Positions 24,862 through 35,156 of a stretch of DNA of 64,000 nucleotides are shown here, in pieces (the stretch's first letter is position 1; each line of letters opens with the position of its first letter). The translations under genes and the position numbers were made by a program. The notes beneath the pieces are model-generated. The model made no database searches. It was not told where the DNA came from and worked only from the letters and a program-made list of their open reading frames with translations. This stretch comes from Sepioteuthis lessoniana. Lineage: Eukaryota > Mollusca > Cephalopoda > Myopsida > Loliginidae. The stretch is taken from positions 88,874,838-88,938,837 of the forward strand of contig OY757904.1 in assembly GCA_963585895.1 (NCBI GenBank), written 5' to 3'.

Positions 24862-26771
24862 TAGCATTTTCTCAATTAGAAATTTACAGGGGTGTATATG
24901 TCATAAAACCCAACGTATCCTAACCAAACCAATACTGCAATTTCCTCTTGGGATTATTCTCGTATACAAAGAAATATAAGACAAAGACAAAAAAATATAT
25001 TACTTACAGTAAGAGAAAATAACTAAAAGTGTTTAGTTGGGCTATTTTTACACAAGTTTAAATTTGTAAAACATCTATTAAAAGATCAAACATGCAATTC
25101 ATCCTGGCACTGTGACTGTATTTTATTTTTATTAAATAAAGCTTCAACACACGATTATTTTTACCTATCAAATCTATAAAATTCTAGAAACATGAATGAC
25201 AATTATGAATGCATAGAACTAGAAAAATATTTGACAGTAAAATTATACGTTGTAACCTTTCATAAAAAGATATTTTCAATATCCTGCGTCTTACATTCAA
25301 CAAATATATTTTGTCGATTTTTTCTGACATTGCCCAGCTCAAAGATGCTAATAGTTACGATCTGTTTTTTCTTTTTCTTTTTTTTTTTTTTGCGAGTCAG
25401 TTTTTTCTAAGTTTAATACCTTTTACAAGTTTTAACAATGAGTTTGATTTAAGATGTAAAAATAATGCTCAATAGGACATTACATAGGGTCAAACAGTTA
25501 TTGAAATCTTATGTGAAATCCTTTCATGTATTTAAAATAAACTAGATGTGACCCAAGTGTTCATGTTGGTGATGATTTTCAAATAATTTATATAAAAAAT
25601 ACCAGATTATCAGATAAGAGTCAATATATATAAATCGAAGACCATGATCTCTTATTTGTACCATAAGCCTCATTTAAGCTTTTCTGGTCAATTAAATTAA
25701 AATTCTGCTGGCATTGGATTTCTTTTTTAGTAAGTTTTTAGATCATACGTCCAAAATTTTATTTCGAAGATAAAAATAAGTTAATTTCCTTGGAACTTAG
25801 AATTGAATTTGTTAAACAAATTCTTTTTAATCGTATTAACCAGTTATAGTTGATATATTTATTTCGCTTTTTATTGATTATTGGACATATACAATGGATC
25901 TAGATATTGTTCATCCACTAGAATCGGTCTGGGGAAAAACGGACGACACAGATAACCTTTTCCTTACGATGAAAATGTTAACGATGTTTGGTGAAAAATA
26001 TCTTGCCTTCGTTGGAACAGATTTCTACAATTGCTGGTGAAATACTTTGCTATTGGTAAAGACTATCAAATAAGGCATTTTTGTTGCTGAAAACTTGCAC
26101 TATTCAACGGTATTATTAAGCTTTTTGAACCTGTTTTAGTTTTGATGTGTTACTTTCGGATCAGCTTTCTCATATCTTTATACGGACACAAACATTCATA
26201 TATAATAAAATATTTAGGACTAACTGTTAAAAGAGTGTTTAAAGTTAATTAAAACTGTCTTGTAAGTTTCAGAAAGAGTAGTTACTTCCCCGATAGCTAT
26301 TTTTCTGTTTTAATAGTCTTGTCTAATCGAAAGCTTTCGCTCACTCACCCACTCACTGAAAAGCAACGCCAGAGGACTCTTATTTTCAGATAAAAACAAA
26401 TGAAGTTCTCTCCAGAAAAGGAGATAAACCTTGTCTCTGTAAATTTAGTTTTCTCCAAATTTTATTCTTTGGATTTCTTGACAGATATATGATTAATTCT
26501 TTGTTTTAAAAAAAAATCACTTCTTTTTCAAGGAATGGAAAACTTTATCACCATAAGCACCAAGCGTTAATTAACTTGATTGTGTTTAATTATTCCCACA
26601 CGAAATTGAAAAGGAATAAACAAATGAAACCGACTGAACAATTTTTTAATCTACTTTAATAATGAGATCTCTACGCATCCTCTATTGAATAAGATTCTTT
26701 AGTGATTTTATAAAAGTAGGCTTTATTTTTGTGAGTTTAAAATTGCTCATGGATTAACTCAGAGACAATTA

Positions 26772-26773
<2 letters not shown>
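24860..26773. other. AT-rich non-coding stretch, no gene seen
   Basis: Holds a T-rich tract at about 25367-25391 and the second copy of the 31 bp repeat at 25591-25621. I see no protein motif. Confidence 0.6.
25591..25621 (+). repeat. 31 bp dispersed repeat, copy 2
   Basis: Matches 19689-19719 at 30 of 31 positions. Confidence 0.75.

Positions 26774-26829
<56 letters not shown>
26774..26829. repeat. (CT)n microsatellite
   Basis: Pure CT run. Confidence 0.95.
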
Positions 26830-26830
<1 letters not shown>

Positions 26831-27139
26831 AAGTTAGCTTAACTCAATATATGGTCAAATGGTAAGTAGAAAGAAAATGGGAGTAGAAAGTGTTTTATAC
26901 CATTGTCTTAATTAGAAAATCAACATCCGAAATAATGATTACCTGTACTCGAATATCAAATACTAAAACCGATGAAAAAACTGCATTTTACACATGATGA
27001 GTAAGAGTTACTACATCACAAGATGGTTGAAAAACAGCATTATTGAGTAAACATATTTTGTGTGTGCTTGCTTTTCATTATTCACGGTTATCTCAGTAAT
27101 TGTGGATTACTATTGTTTGTTAAAAATGAATCAACACAA

Positions 27140-27345
27140 GGGGTACCTCGGATGGTATAATGGTTAGCAAGGTAGACTAGCAAACCTACACGAGTGAGTT
27201 CGATTCTCATTGGGTGCCCCATTCATGCGGCCTTGTGCTACATCTAAGCAAAAAGCTTAGTAAATTAACACTACAATGAGACACAAGAAAAAATTGTGTC
27301 AACCATCTTGTCAGTTTAAGAAAGACATTAAACAATTTAAAACAG
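27140..27345 (+). mobile_element. tRNA-headed SINE (different head from the other SINEs)
   Basis: 27140-27220 resembles a tRNA. A seven-pair acceptor stem can form between ggggtac and gtgcccc (with one G-T pair). An A box lies in tggtataatggttagca and a B box in gagttcgattctc, whose flanks pair as a T stem. The anticodon arm is not normal: the loop is too long. A body of about 120 bp follows, ending in an aagacattaaacaa-type tail. I read it as a SINE head and not as a functional tRNA. Confidence 0.65.
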
Positions 27346-27821
27346 CCCAATAGAAATTAATGCATATGCCTGACACAAGGCTTTAAGTGACACAAGGCAG
27401 TTTTAGATGACTGTGAAACTTCGTTCGTTTCAATCGGTAATTCAACGAACTTAGAAAAAGTTAGGACTCCCATTAGTTCTCCTGCACGTTTGATGGTTAA
27501 AATAATCAGCTGATTTTTAAATAAGGTAGCAAAACTGAAAAATGTTTTTAAGGAGTTATATTACTTTTCGACTCGCTTTTAGCGAATATTTAATCGGAAA
27601 AATATTTCGGTGGTACTGTCTTCATATAAGTCCGGCGACTATTTCCAAAACCCAAACCCAGTTCTGGAGTCGTCTTTTAGGAACTATTTCGAACATCCAA
27701 CAGGTCCTGACAAAGAAACTGAAGCCATTGTCAGTTGTATATTTCTAGCTCTTGTTTCAGTGATGGCAACGTCTTCATTGTTATGTGACTTCTCAAATGA
27801 TCTATTTTCAAGAAGACAACA

Positions 27822-28140
27822 CTTATTGTTTTATCGTTTAGAATATTCGGAATTTTGACATCTTAATTGTTATATGCACAAAGTTTCGAACTATTTTTCA
27901 ATCGGCCTTCTTCAGATGTTTCATGTTGAACTCGGGATCCACCATAGAACCTCAAACTGAACCCTTTATTTAAACCACGGGGGTAGACTGTTCCAGTTCT
28001 GTTAACCATACAGCAGTGGTAAGCTATAGTAAATATTCCTTGTTATTCTTAACTGCAGTTGTGATTGAACCTGGAACTTCCAGTTGATTTCACTCAGAAG
28101 CACTTCCGCACCAAATGCCTTATCCACTGCGCTATGTGTC
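27822..28140 (-). mobile_element. tRNA-headed composite SINE with CTGAAGAAG...CGAAAC module, copy 1
   Basis: On the minus strand it starts gacacatagcgcagtggata (A box), with a B box caggttcaatcac about 60 bp on, and then a body that aligns end to end with 61527-61845 on the plus strand: ..aataacaaggaatatttac.., acccccgtgg..aataaagg, then ctgaagaagg, then ttcgaaac, then ataacaattaagatg. The 3' end fades near 27822. It lies directly downstream, on the same strand, of the Penelope-like element. The B-box strength and whole-length match with a second copy make the SINE reading firm; its relation to the Penelope-like element is an inference. Confidence 0.75.
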
Positions 28141-28169
28141 TTTGCTGTAAAATTTAAAGTGGAATTTTG

Positions 28170-30060
28170 TAACTTCATCAATCCATGAGATACTCCTCTC
28201 TACTATCAGGTCCGACACTTTTCCCAAGCTCATATTGCATATTTTTATCGAGCCTTTTTAATTAATGGTTCTCAAATCGAATTCATTTTTATACTTTATA
28301 TGTCTGATCAACAGGTCACTGGAGCCAAACATATGCGATGCTTCTTATAACTTATTCTCTTGTGTTCTTTATTTTAACTTCATCCCACACAGGCAGATGG
28401 TTTCCCTTTTCTTTCTATATATTGCCAACCACATCCGACTTTTTGACCTCTCCCTCACATAATGCTCTTCGATGTTCCACATGCTTTACCTTTAGAGGAT
28501 CACAACGGCATAGAATGGAGTATACAGAATTCTTTACCATGTTTTATTCTGTGGGGGGCTTGACTTGACAGAGATATTTTCGAAAGGGTCGTACTACTCG
28601 TGAGTATTGTCCTGATAGTATATGGACTACATATCTTTCGAAACTTTTTAGCTAAGCCTTTGATAGATTGATTGTGGTGAGTTTTTGGGTATTGTTCTTT
28701 CATTTAATTAAGATTTCTGGGAGCCAATGTTATGGGTAGTTATTGTGATGGAGGTTGTCTCTTAAACTCTTAATTTCTTCTTGGTGTACATCGCTGTCAC
28801 TACTAATGGTTTTTGCTCGATGTTGTAGACAATGAACGATTCTTTTCTTTATATTATATGGATGGTGGGAGTTGAAGTTTAGGTATTGTCCAGTAAAGGT
28901 TAGCTCTCGTTACAGGGATGACTCGAATCCTTGCTCTGTGTGAGTTATCAGTACATATATTATCTTGTTCTTTCTCCATAGTGAATGGTAGAGACTGTTG
29001 GATTGAGTTCTCATGATCCATTAGTATTTGAACATCTTCCTGATGAGGCCAGAGGATGCATGTATTATCTAGGTATCTAAGACACAAGGATGACTTTAGT
29101 GAAGGAGATCTTAATACCATATCTTGGAAGTATTCAATGTATATGTTTGCCAGTACTATTGTCTATGGCAATCCCATAGCCAGTCCTTCCACTTGTCAGT
29201 ATATGTCAAACCCCATCCTGAAGAAGGTCGTTTCAACACAGGAGGTCAACATTTCTATCAGGTTATCTACTGGGATAAGGGCGCGTTCTTCCAGCGCAGG
29301 ATATACAGCCAACTTATTCTATTACACTGTTTGTATCATCAGAGGGAAGCCTCGTAAGCAAGTTTACTATATCTATAATCACTACCTGGTTGAAATGAAT
29401 GGGAGCCTTACTGATTTTTCCATGAAGTGGGCAGAGTTTTTAACAGATGATGGGGACTTACCCGTTAGTGGAGTGGCTATCTTCACAAGCAAGCAGCTCA
29501 ATGAGTGACACGCTGAACCTCTGTTGCTGACAATGGATCTTAATGAAACAACATCTTTATGGAAGGCCATAAATATAGGATAGCTTGTTGTAGTGTTGCG
29601 TATTTTGTTTGTGATATGAGATCTCTGACAGCTTCCTTTCCGTCTTCAGAGTCAGGTCTTTTTTGATTTTACAATAACCACCATTTCCAATCAGGTCTGC
29701 CAATTTTGGGGAGTATAATTGTCTTTGCCTGCTGGCGAGATTAGGATGCTTTCATCACTCTGTAATGATCTGAGGGTCAGTCTTTATTCCTTTGAGATGT
29801 TTGGCTTTGGAGACTTTGATATCTCTAACGCTTGGATCACTTTCCATATTAGCTCATCTGCCTGAGCCTTATTAACTTTCAAGGCTGTCTCTTTGATTGG
29901 GACTATCAAATCTAAGTTGGGGATCCGGTTGATGATCGTGGCGAAGTTAAGACTCTTGTTTTGCTCAAATACATATTTAGAAAGTGCAGACTCCTCAGAG
30001 ATAGTTGATAAAGTTGATTTACAATTAAGTTGATAATGAACATTTTTGGACAATCAGTTT
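28170..30060 (-). pseudogene. Penelope-like element: RT and GIY-YIG endonuclease, degenerate
   Basis: Read on the minus strand from 30053: an N-terminal segment ends KSPKPNISKE; then RT parts with SNRGSACHSLSCLLVKIATP (29530-29470), a YLGMA-type lead-in, and LCLRYLDNTCILWPHQEDVQ near 29075-29015. That last block is where Penelope RTs have a Y(V/L)DD-type motif; here it is YLDN. TRANLYWTIPKLQLPPS stands in the place of the YRKPT..YL..SHHP block. After KGLAKKFRKICSPYTIRTI (28660-28600) a GIY-YIG-like part follows, with the VRLEEH-type and EVKI segments in broken frames to about 28200. Frameshifts and stops are frequent. The order RT then GIY-YIG fits Penelope-like elements. Confidence 0.75.
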
Positions 30061-30499
30061 CATTATTTAATTTGCTGATTAAGTATCGAAAATACCTGAA
30101 ACATTTTTATCACCCAAGTCTGTCACAAGTCACGTTGACTGAACTAGTTGCGAGTACATTACTATCAACGACATTTAGCAACATTGGACGCGGTTTAACC
30201 AAGGTAAAAGTTCTTTAAATTAGCTTTGATATGTGTCTGTATCATATGTCTCTCGTTGTGTAAAAGCTTTCGGTATTATTGATATTAAATGAGTCCAATT
30301 GCTGAGTGTCATGATCAAATGGTGCTCCATTGAAGCAAACATTGGGGGACTCTATCGACATCCTGCGAATGTTGCCTGTTCTAGTTTCAGATAAACAATG
30401 AATATAGCAACAATAAAACTGAGAGATAACAATAGAAAAAATGGACGAGATTAGAAAACAAAAATGTTCTGTTATTTTATGAGCGATTCTATACGAAGA
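30061..30499. other. Unassigned stretch
   Basis: A 95-codon minus-strand ORF at 30242-30529 has no motif I know. It may be the 5' leader of the Penelope-like element; nothing proves it. Confidence 0.4.
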
Positions 30500-31775
30500 A
30501 ATACCCACAAAAGAAAACATCAACGGCAACTATAGGCTGATAACGTGCCTTCCTATAATGTGAAAAATACAGACTGCACAGGTTAAAGAAGAAATCTATT
30601 ATTCTCGCGTATGCTGAGGACTATTTCCGGAAGAACCGAAACGATGTCACTAGAAGAACAAGAGGGACAAGTGACCAATTATACAGAAATCAGCGCGTCC
30701 TTTGGAAGAACAAAACGAAGAGGAAAAATGAATTCATGGCTTGGATTGACAAAAAAAGCCAATGTTTACCCCAAACTTTTTTGATCGAAAGTCTGAAAAC
30801 ATGCTAGATATCTGAAAAAGTCATAAACTTAATCACAGAAGCCATTAAAAACTGGAAAGTGGAATAAACAGCAGTAAGAAAACATTAACAAAGGGGGAAA
30901 TCCAGAGAAGCATTTGTAATTGCAATTATCGAATTCAATTTCATATTTAGGAATTACACTGGCGGCTACAAATTTACTAAATCACAGAAAAAATAATCGC
31001 CTCATGTACATGGACCACATCAAGCTGTTTGTAAAAGAAAAAGAACTGGAGATTCTGATGCAAACAATAAGAATATACAGTCAGGAAATAAGAATGAAAT
31101 TTGGTATAGGAAAATGTGCCAAGATCAGAATGAAAAGTGGAAACGACAAATAACGGAAGGAATAGAACCGCCAAATCAAGAAAGAATCAGAACTTTTGGA
31201 GAAAAGAATGATAATACTGGAAGTAGACACCATCAAACAAGCAGAGATTAAATAAAAAATCAGAAAAGGGGACCTTAAACGAACGAGATAGCTTCTTGAA
31301 ACCAAACTCTGCAGCAGAAATCTCATCAATGAGGTAAACACCTGGACAGTTTCCCTTTTTAATAGACTCGGGACCATTCTTAAAACGGACAAAGTAGGAA
31401 CTCAGACAAACCAACCCAAGCGCAAAGAAATTAATGACTATAGACAAGGCCATATATCTGAGAGATGAAGTAAACAGAATATATATATTAGCGAAAGACG
31501 GAATTAAGAGGACTCGTCAGCATTGAGAACTGCGTCGACGCATCAATAAACTAACTCGAAGACAACATTAAAAAGAGCAAAGGAAGACTAATCACAGCAG
31601 TTGATAGCAGCATTAGCAACATACGACCAGACAGAAAAACAACAAAAACAAGAAAACAGAAATGGAAAGAAAAAAACTGCATGGATATTTCAAGCAAGAA
31701 ACCGACAAAATTTTACACGGGAAAATCTGGACATGGCTAAGAAAGGGAAACCTTAAAGGAGAAAGTGAATCTCTT
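30500..31775 (+). pseudogene. R2-like LINE copy 1, RT part (5' of the RTE insert)
   Basis: Frames read NYRLITCLPIM near 30525-30560, a SWLGLTKKA stretch standing where the motif A MAWIDYKKA segment belongs, and MYMDHIKLFVKEKELEILMQ near 30999-31062. The last is the F/Y.DD motif with His in place of the second Asp. KFGIGKCAKIRMKSG and ETKLCSRNLINEVNTW follow. Stops are common throughout. The plus-strand ORF ends at GNLKGESESL and is cut by the antisense RTE at 31776; the same element resumes at 35148. The upstream part of the element is missing or beyond recognition. The class is argued from the C-terminal half. Confidence 0.75.
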
Positions 31776-31785
31776 ATCATCATCA

Positions 31786-32871
31786 TCATGTCATGCCGCC
31801 AGCACGGATATCCCTGACCCTCTCTCGCCACTTCTCCCTATCATTCATCGCTTTTGGCAGGTCTTCAGGGTTACATCCCGTATCCTCACATAGCTGCTGT
31901 ATGAATTTTTCGAGCTGGTCGTCCTGCTTTTGCTTGACCATATGCGGGGTTCCATAGGAGTACATCACTGATGAGTTCGTTCTTACTTCTCCAGCAGTGT
32001 CCTGAGTGTCTGGTTCGTCTAACTTGTATAGTTTTCGTGATGGGAGGCAGGTGGCCGTATAGTTGGTGTCTTGTGGAGTGTTGTCGCCAGGATTTGTTCA
32101 ATATTGCTCTCAACATTTTTGTGTAATTGCCGTCTAGTTTCTACTTCAGCCGTTTGGTTAGCGTCCAAGTAGTGCATCCATATAGCAATATCGATACGAC
32201 CGCTGCCTGGAAGAAACTGCGTTTCATTTTATCGGTCAGGTCTGATTTCCATATTATCGAGAGCCTATCGATAGCTGTCCTTGGTTTCGTTAGTCGTGTG
32301 TCGATGTCTTTTTCGGTTGATGAGACGCTACTTTGTAGGTAGGTGAATTTGTCTACTAGTTTCAGTGAGGCTCCGTCTAGTGTGGTACTATTTACCAACC
32401 CCTCCGCTCGGGCAGGATATGACACAAGGTCAGTTTTTAAGCGGAGTTTAACAGGTTTGAATTCAGAGTTTTCCTTCTCCTAGACTAGTTGCCTAACCAA
32501 GGCTGAAGAACCTAGTCTGTCCTACTATTTACCCACAGCTGGAGGGAGAATAATTGGATTCATACCTTTCCCAAGGGTATTAGTGCTATGTGAAATGCAA
32601 TCAGTCTCGTCCAGGACTTGAACTCGTGTCGCCGTGTCCAATTCCTACGACGATAACGACTACACCACGGGCACCTCCGTCTAGTGTGGTAATGTCGCCT
32701 GTTTGGTTGTAACACATATATTCAGTTTTGTGTGCATTGACATGGGGGCCAATGCCTGCGGCGGCTCGTTCCAAACTATGCAGTAGTGTCTCAGCTTGGT
32801 TAGGCGTATTCGCCAGTAACTTTATGTCATCGGCGTAGTCGGCGTAGTCGGCGTCGGTAATTGTTTTTGCG
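31786..32871 (-). pseudogene. RTE RT motif C and C-terminal domain, copy 1
   Basis: Below the second SINE the minus strand gives ITDADYADYADDIKLLANT (about 32870-32810), the motif C segment, with YAD written twice. After the first SINE it resumes with LKLVDKFTYLQSSVSSTEKD, then DRLSIIWKSDLTDKMKRSFF (about 32290-32210) and the ILLYGCTTWTLTKRL block. HLPPITKTIQVRRTRHSGHC and the QLCEDTGCNPEDLPKAMNDR block follow, ending RVRDIRAGGMT at the stop 31786-31788. Frames change several times. The domain is typical of RTE C-termini. Confidence 0.85.
32372..32691 (-). mobile_element. tRNA-derived SINE inside RTE copy 1, with 16 bp target duplication
   Basis: tccgtctagtgtggta occurs at 32372-32387 and again at 32676-32691, flanking a 288 bp body (32388-32675). 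On the minus strand the head is ggtgcccgtggtgtagtcg (A box) and the B box is cacgagttcaagtcc. The 3' end reads ccgagcggaggggttggtaa. The body is the same as in the next SINE. RTE copy 2 has no insert here (about 52725), so the empty site can be read in the paralogue. Confidence 0.95.
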
Positions 32872-32874
32872 GGG

Positions 32875-33194
32875 TACCTTCTGCTTCTGGGGGTGTCCTC
32901 GTGGTGTAATGGTTAAAGCGATGACCTGCGGAATCGTAGTACGCGAGTTCGTACTCCAGTCGCGCTATTACGTTCACTTTCGGGCAAATACCCTTGGGAA
33001 AGGTATGAACCCCCTTATTCTCCCTCCAGCTATGGATAAATAGTAGGACGGACTAGGTTCTTCAGCCTTGGTGAGGCAACTAGTCTAGGAGAAGGAAAAC
33101 TCTGAATTCAAACCTGTTAAACTCCGCTTAAAAATTGACCTTGTGTCATATCCTGCCCGAGCGGAGGGGTTGGTAAATAGTACCTTCTGCTTCT
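32875..33194 (+). mobile_element. tRNA-derived SINE inside RTE copy 1, with 14 bp target duplication
   Basis: taccttctgcttct stands at 32875-32888 and 33181-33194 around a 292 bp body (32889-33180). The head is gtcctcgtggtgtaatgg (A box) with a B box gcgagttcgtactcc. The middle has aaatacccttgggaaagg and the 3' end gagcggaggggttggtaa. It is opposite in orientation to the SINE at 32388. RTE copy 2 shows the empty site at about 52900-52915. Confidence 0.95.
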
Positions 33195-33215
33195 TTTCTT
33201 TATCAGCTCGAAGCC

Positions 33216-34055
33216 CTAAGTTCTAAGCTCGTAGTCTAGACAGATGATAAAGAGGTATGGGGCTAGCGTGTCTCCTTGTAGTACTCCTGCAACAATGTCG
33301 AAGTATTCTGTGTCTCCATCTGGTGAACGTACTTTTACTTTGGTGTTTCTGTAGATAATCGTTATTGCTGCTACGGTTTCTTTTGGTAGGCCGTATGCTA
33401 GTAGGATTTGTTCCATCTTCCCTCTGTGTATGGAATCGAAGGCCTTGGTAAAGTCGACAAATAGTAATGTCGCCTGTAGGTTTTTTGCCCGAACGCCTTC
33501 AAGGATTCTACGGATGGTCAATATTTGTGAGGTCGTGGATCTATTTTTTCGGAAGCCATTTTGATTTTTCCTAAGGATGTTGTCGATTGTTCTCTGCTGT
33601 TTCGTAGTAGGGCACTGTAGATTTTGGCTGCTATGGATGTAAGTGTTGGTCGGTAGTTCTTGGATGCATCCCTCCATCCATCTTTCTATCCTATTTTGAT
33701 TATAGACTGCGTTGCATTGTCGGAGCAGTATGTCGTCGAATTGTTTGGTCTTCCATACTTCTGGGGGGATCTCATCAAGCCTTGCAGCTTTCCTATTTTT
33801 AATTTTTCTAAGAACCGAGTCGAGTTCTTCTTTGGTGAACGGACCTAGTTCAATGTCTAATTGCTTACTGATAATTCTGGTGATCGGTTCATTCGTTACT
33901 TTCGGTGGGTTTCCTAGTAGATTTTCGAAATGCTGTTTCCACAGTTTTACTCTTTCCTTTTGGCTTGCAGCTTTCAATTTTGCTTTGGCTGTGCTATTCC
34001 TTCTACTCACTTCGTTTATTGTTTGCCAGGCTATCCTAGATTGCCTATCTTCCAC
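33216..34055 (-). pseudogene. RTE reverse transcriptase, 5' half, copy 1
   Basis: Open for 279 codons. KKIKNRKAARLDEIPPEVWK is the thumb-proximal RT motif 0 area, RKNQNGFRKNRSTTSQILTI is motif 2, and FVDFTKAFDSIHRGKMEQIL is motif A with its Asp. The GVLQGDTLAPYLF block is motif B. The segment between WMEGCIQEL and TIDNILRK differs from copy 2: about 13 residues of the KKGDLGLAK area are lost and the next 25 or so are read in a shifted frame, so this RT cannot be functional even before the SINE insert. The frame ends at LDYELRT, where the second SINE lies 20 bp beyond. Confidence 0.85.
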
Positions 34056-34109
34056 CGAGTCTCTAATCTTATCTATCTGATTTTGTATGTATTCTGTCCG
34101 TTCTTTTAG

Positions 34110-35156
34110 TTATATTCCTGCTAATTGATATTGGGCCTTTTCTAGTTTTCGGGCGTTTGTGTTTGTTGGGTTCTTCCGATAGCTTTTGGAGGCAGTTATC
34201 ACGAGTGCATGTTTTTCTCTAACCGCTAACGTTTCCCAAAGGACTCTATTTTTAGATCTAGGTTTTGTTGGAATATACTTTGATGCCGCCTCAAGGTAGT
34301 CTTCAACAAAATTCTCATATTCGTCATTTGGGGTACCTTTTTCTGTCTTCTCTTGTAGTGTTTCGCATCTGTTTCTTAATTCTAATGAATATTTGTCTCT
34401 AATATATCTGTTGTTAAGTAGGGCCCAGTCATAGTGCTTAATTGTCGCTGTTCGTGTGGCGTTTTTTCGTAGGCTTAGTCGTAATTTGGCCGTGACTATT
34501 CGATGATCGGAGGAAACACCCTCGAAAGAGGAGTATGCCTCGCAATTCATCGCAATATTTTTCCATTTCTTGTTTATAAAGACGTAGTCTATCTGTGCTT
34601 TACTATTGTTCGCGTATGTGTAGGTCCATAATTTTCCCTCCCTTTTTTGATAGTTTGTATTGAGGCACGTTAATCTATTTTCTATCATGAAATCAGTTAG
34701 ATGTTGTCCATTCCTATTTGACGTGTTGTGTAGGCTGTATTTGTTGTTTCTGTTTTTCCCGATTTGTGCATTCATATCTCCGCCAATGACAAGCAGGTTG
34801 TGTTTCGGAATGCTACGCACCAGGGAGGATAGCTCCTCGTAGAATGTGACTAGTTCGGTTTCTTCACTAACATTGGTAGGGCTGTAGCAGGAGATGATTG
34901 TTGCTTTGGGGTTGCCATTAAATGTTGCAGCCATCATCCTAGGTTGTATTCCCTCAATGCTATTAAGTGTTTTTAACGCTCTTGGTCCTATAAGCATTCC
35001 CACCCCTCCTACCGAGGCATTGACAGAGTTTTTCCTTGCCGATACAATGACCAGCGTCCATCCATTGCCAGTTTCGTGATATTTGATATCTTCGGTGTGA
35101 GTGTATCGGTGTTCTTGTATGCAAATTATGTCTATCTTATGTTCTACAAGGACCAA
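34110..35156 (-). CDS. RTE apurinic-like endonuclease domain, 348-codon ORF
   Basis: The frame is open over the whole AP-endonuclease domain. ICIQEHRYTH carries the catalytic Glu (aa 12-20), GGDMNAQIG carries Asp and Asn (about aa 124-132), YTYANNSKAQIDYVF is the substrate-side strand (about aa 179-193), and SSDHRIV carries the Asp-His pair (about aa 217-223). The remainder (to aa 348) is the linker toward RT, ending KLEKAQYQLAGI. In the living element this enzyme would nick target DNA for reverse transcription. The first Met is inside the 5'-truncated domain, so the true N-terminus is lost. RT follows after a frameshift at about 34060-34110. Confidence 0.9.
   Translation of the reverse strand: MVLVEHKIDIICIQEHRYTHTEDIKYHETGNGWTLVIVSARKNSVNASVGGVGMLIGPRALKTLNSIEGIQPRMMAATFNGNPKATIISCYSPTNVSEETELVTFYEELSSLVRSIPKHNLLVIGGDMNAQIGKNRNNKYSLHNTSNRNGQHLTDFMIENRLTCLNTNYQKREGKLWTYTYANNSKAQIDYVFINKKWKNIAMNCEAYSSFEGVSSDHRIVTAKLRLSLRKNATRTATIKHYDWALLNNRYIRDKYSLELRNRCETLQEKTEKGTPNDEYENFVEDYLEAASKYIPTKPRSKNRVLWETLAVREKHALVITASKSYRKNPTNTNARKLEKAQYQLAGI

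Larger units (their letters stand above)
31776..35147 (-). mobile_element. RTE-type LINE, copy 1, inserted antisense in R2-like copy 1
   Basis: The unit reads 5' to 3' from 35147 down to 31776. It is 5' truncated (RTE copy 2 extends farther). Its 3' end is a stop codon at 31788-31786 within a short (ATG)n tail, so there is almost no 3' UTR. On its left is R2-like sequence ending ..gaatctctt; on its right R2-like sequence resumes at aaggaccaattatatt. About 25 bp of the target, seen in the uninterrupted copy at 51312-51340, are missing at the left junction. Two SINEs lie inside it. Confidence 0.9.

Noticed and set aside
27140..27220. Possible functional tRNA gene
   Set aside because: Acceptor and T stems can form but the anticodon arm cannot, and a SINE body follows; read as a SINE head.
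29056..29508. 150-codon plus-strand ORF
   Set aside because: It is antisense to the Penelope-like RT, whose motifs read clearly on the minus strand.
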